Assembly (NCBI GenBank): GCA_035333525.1
Contig: DAOQQF010000035.1
Coordinates: 1 to 11,010, forward strand
Direction of reading: 5' to 3'
From: CALMFT01 sp035333525
GTDB taxonomy: Bacteria; Patescibacteriota; Gracilibacteria; Absconditabacterales; Absconditicoccaceae
DNA: 11,010 nucleotides
Shown piece by piece: positions 7,061-11,010 of the stretch. Each line of letters opens with the position of its first letter. Positions within the stretch are counted from its first letter, which is position 1. Both the position numbers and the translations under genes were made by a program. The notes beneath the pieces were generated by a model. The model saw only the letters and a list, made by a program, of their open reading frames with translations. It searched no databases and had not been told where the DNA came from.

Positions 7061-7660
7061 ATGTCTAAATTTTCTCTTATTGCATTGGTTGTAGCAGTTG
7101 CAGTTGTAGTTGCATGATGTGGTTTAATTAAAAATAAAAACACATGAACAAAGACAGATTCAACTCCCACGTCTGACACTTCTGCTTCAAACATCGTAGA
7201 AAACGGTGATTCAGTAGCTGTTGATTATGTAGGTACACTTGAAGATGGGACGCTTTTTGATACATCAATTGAAGAAAAGGCAAAAGCCGGTAACAAACAT
7301 AACCCAGCTAGAAAGTACGAACCACTCAAATTTGTCGTATGAGGTGGTCAAATGATTGCTGGTTTTGATGAAGGAGTTGTGGGTATGAAGTTGGATGAAA
7401 CCAAAAAGCTCACCTTGCCACCAGAAAAAGCTTATGGAGATCCAAATGATCCAAAATACAATGTTCCTATGAATATTCAAACATTCAAACTTGCTGGTAT
7501 TGCTCCAGAAGCAGGTAAGTCGTACGATTTTGGTGGTCAAAAAGCAAGAGTGGTAAGTATTAGTGGTGACCAAGTAATTGCTAATTTTGCTCCTGAACTT
7601 GCAGGTAAGACATTAATATTTGAAGTCACTATAAAAAGCATTACTAAAGCAGTAAAATAA
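7061..7660 (+). CDS. FKBP/SlyD-type peptidyl-prolyl isomerase lipoprotein (199 aa)
   Basis: This is a predicted membrane-anchored peptidyl-prolyl cis-trans isomerase that would help proteins fold outside the cytoplasmic membrane. A signal peptide (MSKFSLIALVVAVAVVVAGC) ends in a lipobox with C20 as the lipidation site; its G19 is a TGA codon (7115-7117). A Thr/Ser-rich linker runs to about 45. The FKBP core begins VAVDYVGTLEDGTLFDTS (52-69), continues FVVGGGQMIAGFDEGVVGMK (91-110) and reaches LPPEKAYGDP. An inserted segment (about 125-185) ending NFAPELAGKTLIFEVTIKSI resembles the SlyD insert-in-flap layout, where the usual DxNHPLAGK is altered. It has only four TGA codons and no CGA or CGG. 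No Shine-Dalgarno is seen. It is convergent with the PHP gene, 28 bases apart. Confidence 0.92.
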
Positions 7661-7672
7661 ACTCCTAACAAT

Positions 7673-7684
7673 ATTGATATCAAT
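7673..7684. terminator. AT palindrome between convergent genes, possible bidirectional terminator
   Basis: ATTGATATCAAT is a perfect 12-base palindrome within the 28-base gap between the FKBP gene and the convergent PHP gene, and is followed on the plus strand by TTTTATT. It is short and has no spare loop, so termination is only a suggestion from position. Confidence 0.35.
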
Positions 7685-7688
7685 TTTA

Positions 7689-8603
7689 TTAACCCATCAA
7701 TTGAAATTGTTCATACAGTGCTACAATTTCAGGTGGGTTTTTGTATTTTGGAAACTTATGAGTCATTTTAGGAAGTTGCAAATCAATACTATCGGCTACT
7801 ACTTGATTCGTCGCAAACCATTGTCCGATTTGCTGTTCTGAATATCAATTATCCACCAAAATACCATGCACTTCTTGTTCACTCATTATATGATAATCTC
7901 ATAACACCTTTCTTCTGTCTTGATCTCTCATCAGTTTTTGATCTTTAATAGCAAGAGCAACCTCATAGGCAATCTTATCTTCAGGATTTATATAATGAAA
8001 GTTAGTATTAACCACCAATGGTATATGAAACGCATCTGATAACACAATAAGCTGATCATTGAGCGGACGCAATGTGGGTTCTAGACGATATGATTGTGCA
8101 GTCATATCCAAATACAACTGTCCTCAAAAGAGTGGCTGAAGAGTTTGGAGAGATTGTTCAACAGCTTGTGTCTGACCTGACAAGATGAGCGAACCAATCC
8201 ATGAACGAGGTGATCATACCAAACATATCAATCCATGAGAGTGTTCTTTGAGGGTTTGTATATCAATAGTAGGTATTTCATCCATTCATAGGGTGTTAGC
8301 AATACTCGTTAATGCAAGAAGATTGTTGTATCCATCTATATGTTGAGCAATAAGAGTAATAAATTGATCCACAGAAGGACGTTTTCAGATAATGCTCGAG
8401 AGTGTAAGCTCTATCCCACAGATCGGTTTTATGTCAGCCTTTTTTGCTTTGGTATAAAACTCCATAATACCGTACATACCATGATAATCAGTTACTGGAA
8501 TTACACCAAAACCTAGTTCCTTTGCTCTCACAATTAAAGGTCCAACTTGACCAATTGCTTCCAAAAGACTATAGTGACTATGACCGTGAAGATGAACAAA
8601 CAT
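7689..8603 (-). CDS. DnaE-type PHP domain protein lacking the polymerase (304 aa)
   Basis: The protein is the N-terminal PHP domain of bacterial DNA polymerase III alpha (DnaE). It opens with FVHLHGHSHYSLLEA (family: FVHLHxHSxYS), then VTDYHGMYGIMEFY (37-50), KPICGIEL (59-66), GLICLVGSPRSW, FGGQLYLDM (159-167), VVNTNFHYINPEDKIAYEVALAI (197-219) in pieces matching the TNDVHYLNPED region, and DYHIMSEQEV (236-245). It ends at a TAA just after LPKM, where DnaE would continue into its palm, fingers and tau-binding parts (about 800 residues more). Two metal-ligand positions look changed: the usual TDH is TDY (38-40) and the D-x-H before Y is N-F-H. It may be an independent phosphoesterase or exonuclease, one half of a split alpha subunit, or a duplicate. 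It begins 25 bases after lemA on the same strand. Five TGA codons; no CGA or CGG. Confidence 0.85.
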
Positions 8604-8606
8604 GAG

Positions 8607-8622
8607 GAAATAATATTATTTC
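8607..8622. promoter_or_regulatory. Perfect AT palindrome between lemA and the PHP gene
   Basis: GAAATAATATTATTTC is a 16-base perfect palindrome filling most of the 25-base gap and ending 4 bases before the PHP ATG. It could be a regulator site or a weak hairpin affecting the PHP start. No factor can be named. Confidence 0.35.
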
Positions 8623-8628
8623 AATACC

Positions 8629-9222
8629 TTACTCCAATAATTTTTCTACATCTGGCACCGCTTTGATATCTTTATCTGCTGGCGGATTAATAAGATCAAA
8701 TGGTTTAAAATTGAAAAACATATTGAGTAGTCTGCCAGGGAATAAAAGAAGTTTTGCATTATAACCAGCAGCCATATCATTGAAGTCTTTTATGGCAGTT
8801 CTAATTCTATTTTCAGATCCTTCAAGTGTTGTATAAAGGTTGGTAAATTGAGTATCAGCTTTGAGTTGTGGGTAAGCCTCAAGATTTACCTTAATACCTC
8901 ACATAGTACTAGCCAACAAAGAACTAAATTCAGATGATTTTACATCACCTTGACTAACCATCGTATTGAGTTTATCCAAATTTGCCGATTGGGTTCTCAA
9001 TGAGGTAACGCCGATCAATGTCCCACTTTCATACTCAGCATATTTTTTTACGACCGCCGCAACTTGTGGAACTAGGTCCTTACGTCTGTCATACATATTA
9101 TTGACTTGAGCTTGAGTGCTATTGAGAGCCCCCTGATTGCCAATAACACCATTGTACCATCATATAGCATATAATCAGACCAATACAACTACACCAATAA
9201 TCCATCCAAATGTTTTCATCAT
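8629..9222 (-). CDS. lemA: LemA family protein (197 aa)
   Basis: LemA proteins are small membrane-anchored helical-bundle proteins of unclear function, common across bacteria including CPR. One N-terminal membrane helix (about 5-22) is followed by family landmarks: YNGVI, DRRKDLVPQVAAVVKKYAEYE (45-65, in the RRxDLVPxLV motif region), LEAYPQLKADTQF (114-126), LEGSENRIRTAIKDFND (133-149) and AAGYN...FPGRLLNMFF (151-170). The usual R-x-x-YN is DFN here, a mild change. Length is normal. Two ATGs sit in tandem (9222 and 9219); I take the first. Four glycines are TGA. A hairpin (9249-9265) separates it from rsmE upstream, so it likely has its own promoter. The PHP gene follows after 25 bases. Confidence 0.92.
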
Positions 9223-9248
9223 ACAGTAATAATATAAAATAAAGTAGA

Positions 9249-9265
9249 AACCGATTTTATCGGTT
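9249..9265 (-). terminator. Hairpin terminator after rsmE
   Basis: AACCGAT, a TTT loop, ATCGGTT: seven perfect pairs starting 10 bases beyond the rsmE TAA. On the minus strand it is followed by a T-rich tail (TCTACTTTATTTTAT). Position and tail fit a factor-independent terminator between rsmE and lemA. Confidence 0.65.
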
Positions 9266-9274
9266 CATTATCCA

Positions 9275-9961
9275 TTATTCGTTTTTCAGAATCCAAGCAC
9301 CAATAATACCCGCTGTTTCAGTTCTCAAAATTGTATCTGAGAAGGCAACAAAAGAGAAATCACGTTGTGTAAAACCTTCAAGCTCAAATGATTCAAATCA
9401 TCCCTCGGGTCCTATTACCAATGATTGTATTGTTTTATCTTTCATTTTCAAGTCGACTCATCATTGGTAGGCAATACATGAATATTTAGGTAATCACTCA
9501 AGCGAAGTAATAACATCAATCGTAGGGACAATCCAGCCCCACGATTGTTCCGCTGCTTCAGTAATGATAAGTTTCAGTCTATCCATTTTATGTTCACTAA
9601 TGGTTTTAATAACCGATCTTGATGCAAGCCAAATACTGAGTTTAGTAACTCACAACTCAGTCGCCTTTTGACACATAAGTTCCATCTTTTCTCGCTTATT
9701 AGTCATAGCCATAATCAAATGAGTTGACTCTTTGGACAATGAAGTAATGGGCTGCGAAGTAACTTCAATAATAGTACCATACAAGGATGTTTTATCGTAC
9801 GTATTCAACACTACACTATATCTTGTGGTATTTATTTGTACCACTAACTGATCACCTGTCTTATATCTCAATACTTTAGTACATTGGTAATATACCCTAG
9901 GATCGGTAATCTGAATATCGTTTTTCTGGATACAACACAGAGTGGTATGAAATAATTGCAT
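9275..9961 (-). CDS. rsmE: RsmE, 16S rRNA m3U1498 methyltransferase (228 aa)
   Basis: RsmE is a SPOUT-class enzyme that methylates N3 of U1498 in 16S rRNA using S-adenosylmethionine. The N-terminal PUA-like domain (about 1-70) includes DPRVYYQCTKVLRYKTGDQL. The SPOUT part holds EKMELMCQKATELGVTKL (91-108), ASRSV, EAAEQS (135-140), the knot motif LVIGPEGGFESFE (181-193) and LRTETAGII (212-220), all family hallmarks. The second glycine of GPEGG (residue 188) is TGA at 9398-9400. Codon 90 is CGA, just before EKME; Arg or Trp could both fit. Length is normal for the family. The sod gene lies 52 bases upstream on the same strand, and a hairpin terminator follows. Confidence 0.96.
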
Positions 9962-10013
9962 CAAGTTTTATTCGACAATAAAAATTAAATAATAAATAAT
10001 CATAGACAGTATA

Positions 10014-10616
10014 TTATCAGATAAGCTGACTATAGCGCTGATATACACAATCCCAATCAACCAACGTTCGTCGTCCATTAATATAGTCTCATCTACGATT
10101 TTGATAGTTAAGATAATAAGCATGTTCCCGTATATCTATTCATAGTAACGGGGTTTTGCCTACCATAAGTGGGTTTTCTTGATTGGGATAGTTAGTAATA
10201 AGTAAGTCTTTACCATCATATTCTAACCATGTCCATCATGAACCAAACAAGGTTGATGCCTTGGTTTTGAATTGAGTTTCAAACTCTGATCGTGAACCAA
10301 AATGATATTCAATCAATGAAATCAATACCGTTCATGGCATAGAACCACCAGGTTTTATAGTTGATCGATACACATTATGATTATATAATCCGCCACCATG
10401 GTTTCTCACAACCTGTTTGAGTGGATCAGGAAGTTGATCGATACCCCCAAGTAGTTGCTCCAATGATCGTGACTCATACTCAGTACCTTTGATTCAGGCA
10501 TTAAGTTTGTCACAATACGTTTGATGGTGCTTGGAGTAATGAAGCTCAACCGTATGTGCATCAATCATCGGTTCCAAATCATCATATCAATACGATAATA
10601 AAGGCAATACAAACAT
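10014..10616 (-). CDS. sodA: Fe/Mn-family superoxide dismutase, Mn-like (200 aa)
   Basis: The enzyme converts superoxide to oxygen and hydrogen peroxide. Metal ligands are H26 (ELHYSKHHQTY), H80 (GGGLYNHNVY), D161 and H165 (GIDIxEHAYY). Gly75 and Gln146 (YPNQENPL) favour the Mn or cambialistic class over the Fe class. LFGSGWTWLEYD (123-134) and YQNRRGDYIN (171-180) are also typical; G127 in GSGW is TGA (10236-10238). Six codons are CGA or CGG, at 50, 84, 109, 163, 182 and 183. Sites 84 (NHxxFW), 163 (DxWEH) and 182-183 (the aWWnVVnW region) are Trp in the family, so they are read as Trp, while true Arg positions use CGT, CGC or AGA. An in-frame ATG at 10622 would add two residues (MI); I chose 10616 because family proteins start close to it. 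It begins 22 bases after the UbiA-like gene. Confidence 0.96.
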
Positions 10617-10638
10617 AATCATACGTATACAAAATAAA

Positions 10639-11010
10639 TTATTTCCCAATAACAATATATACTAACAACACAAATCAAACAATCGTATTAATCCAAGGAA
10701 ACCAACGATACAATTTGGAGATATCATGAGTGAATGATCGAATAATCATAATAAGATATACCGATCACAATATGATTGACCATACTCATAAAGTTGGCAA
10801 TGCTAACATGATAGCTAGTAATACACAGATTCGACCAAACCATAGTGTTCATTTTCTACCATAGAGTGTTGCTACTGTATCAATACCAGCATCTGTATCT
10901 GCTTGTATATCAGGTATTGCTGAATATGCATGCATCCACATACTCCATACAATAGCTGCTCCTATCGCCATCCATGAAACATTATCTCATCATCATACAT
11001 AATATCATAT
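10639..11010 (-). CDS. UbiA-family prenyltransferase, C-terminal part (cut by window edge)
   Basis: The last 123 residues of an integral membrane protein whose 5' part lies beyond the window. The key motif is MHAYSAIPDIQADTDAGIDT, the second Asp-rich motif (DxxxDxxAGxxT) of UbiA-superfamily prenyltransferases, which bind prenyl diphosphate through Mg2+. The wording HAYSAIPDI is closest to the lycopene elongase/carotenoid prenyltransferase branch as I recall it, but the substrate cannot be fixed from this fragment. At least two further hydrophobic helices follow. Two CGA codons (10831-10833 and 10738-10740) fall in or beside membrane helices, where Trp fits better than Arg. Several TGA codons are Gly, including a run of three near the edge. 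The sod gene follows after 22 bases. Confidence 0.75.

Noticed and set aside
7265..7573. Minus-strand ORF of 102 codons
   Set aside because: Antisense to the FKBP lipoprotein, whose frame carries the conserved FKBP motifs.
74..11010. Mycoplasma-type code 4 (UGA=Trp)
   Set aside because: Trp at DnaA Walker A, RsmE GPEGG and the lipobox would destroy these motifs; Gly fits all of them.

Overview
The window is AT-rich, gene-dense bacterial DNA that reads coherently only with a changed genetic code. With TGA treated as stop every gene breaks up. With TGA read as glycine, thirteen intact or window-truncated genes appear, and TGA sits on invariant glycines (DnaA Walker A, RsmE GPEGG, SOD GSGW, the lipobox of the FKBP lipoprotein). 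A second change is also visible: CGA and CGG fall where these families have tryptophan (SOD NHxxFW, DxWEH and the WW pair; the substrate Trp of SemiSWEET; AbiEii YDxxWYL). UGA=Gly with CGA/CGG=Trp is, to my knowledge, NCBI table 37, described for Absconditabacterales (SR1, Patescibacteria/CPR). I therefore infer an absconditabacterial genome. All assigned genes end in TAA.

Layout. Positions 1-73 are a GC-richer edge segment of unclear origin. From 3556 down to 74 (minus strand) lies a tight four-gene run: an AbiEi-type antitoxin regulator overlapping an AbiEii-type nucleotidyltransferase toxin, a short UvrC-like GIY-YIG nuclease, and dnaA. From 3557 to 3835 is a non-coding stretch rich in inverted repeats. 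A TrmB-like regulator (minus, 4606-3836) is divergent from a SemiSWEET sugar transporter (plus, 4834-5079), with a near-consensus sigma70 promoter and an inverted repeat between them. Next on the plus strand is a 550-residue cysteine-rich CPR protein carrying an in-frame GC-rich palindromic insert. A weak minus ORF and hairpins fill 6760-7060, followed by an FKBP-type PPIase lipoprotein (plus, 7061-7660).

The right part is all on the minus strand. Read in transcription order it is a UbiA-family prenyltransferase (cut by the window edge), a Mn-type superoxide dismutase, rsmE, a hairpin terminator, lemA, and a protein that is the PHP domain of DNA polymerase III alpha with no polymerase part.

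How the genes fit together. The TrmB-like regulator and SemiSWEET look like a minimal sugar-sensing and uptake pair. The abiE pair, a UvrC/Cho-like nuclease and dnaA may share one transcript, which would link a toxin-antitoxin module to replication initiation. SOD, RsmE, LemA and the PPIase are ordinary housekeeping or stress genes. No Shine-Dalgarno motif is evident before any gene, and no rRNA, tRNA, CRISPR or insertion sequence was found.
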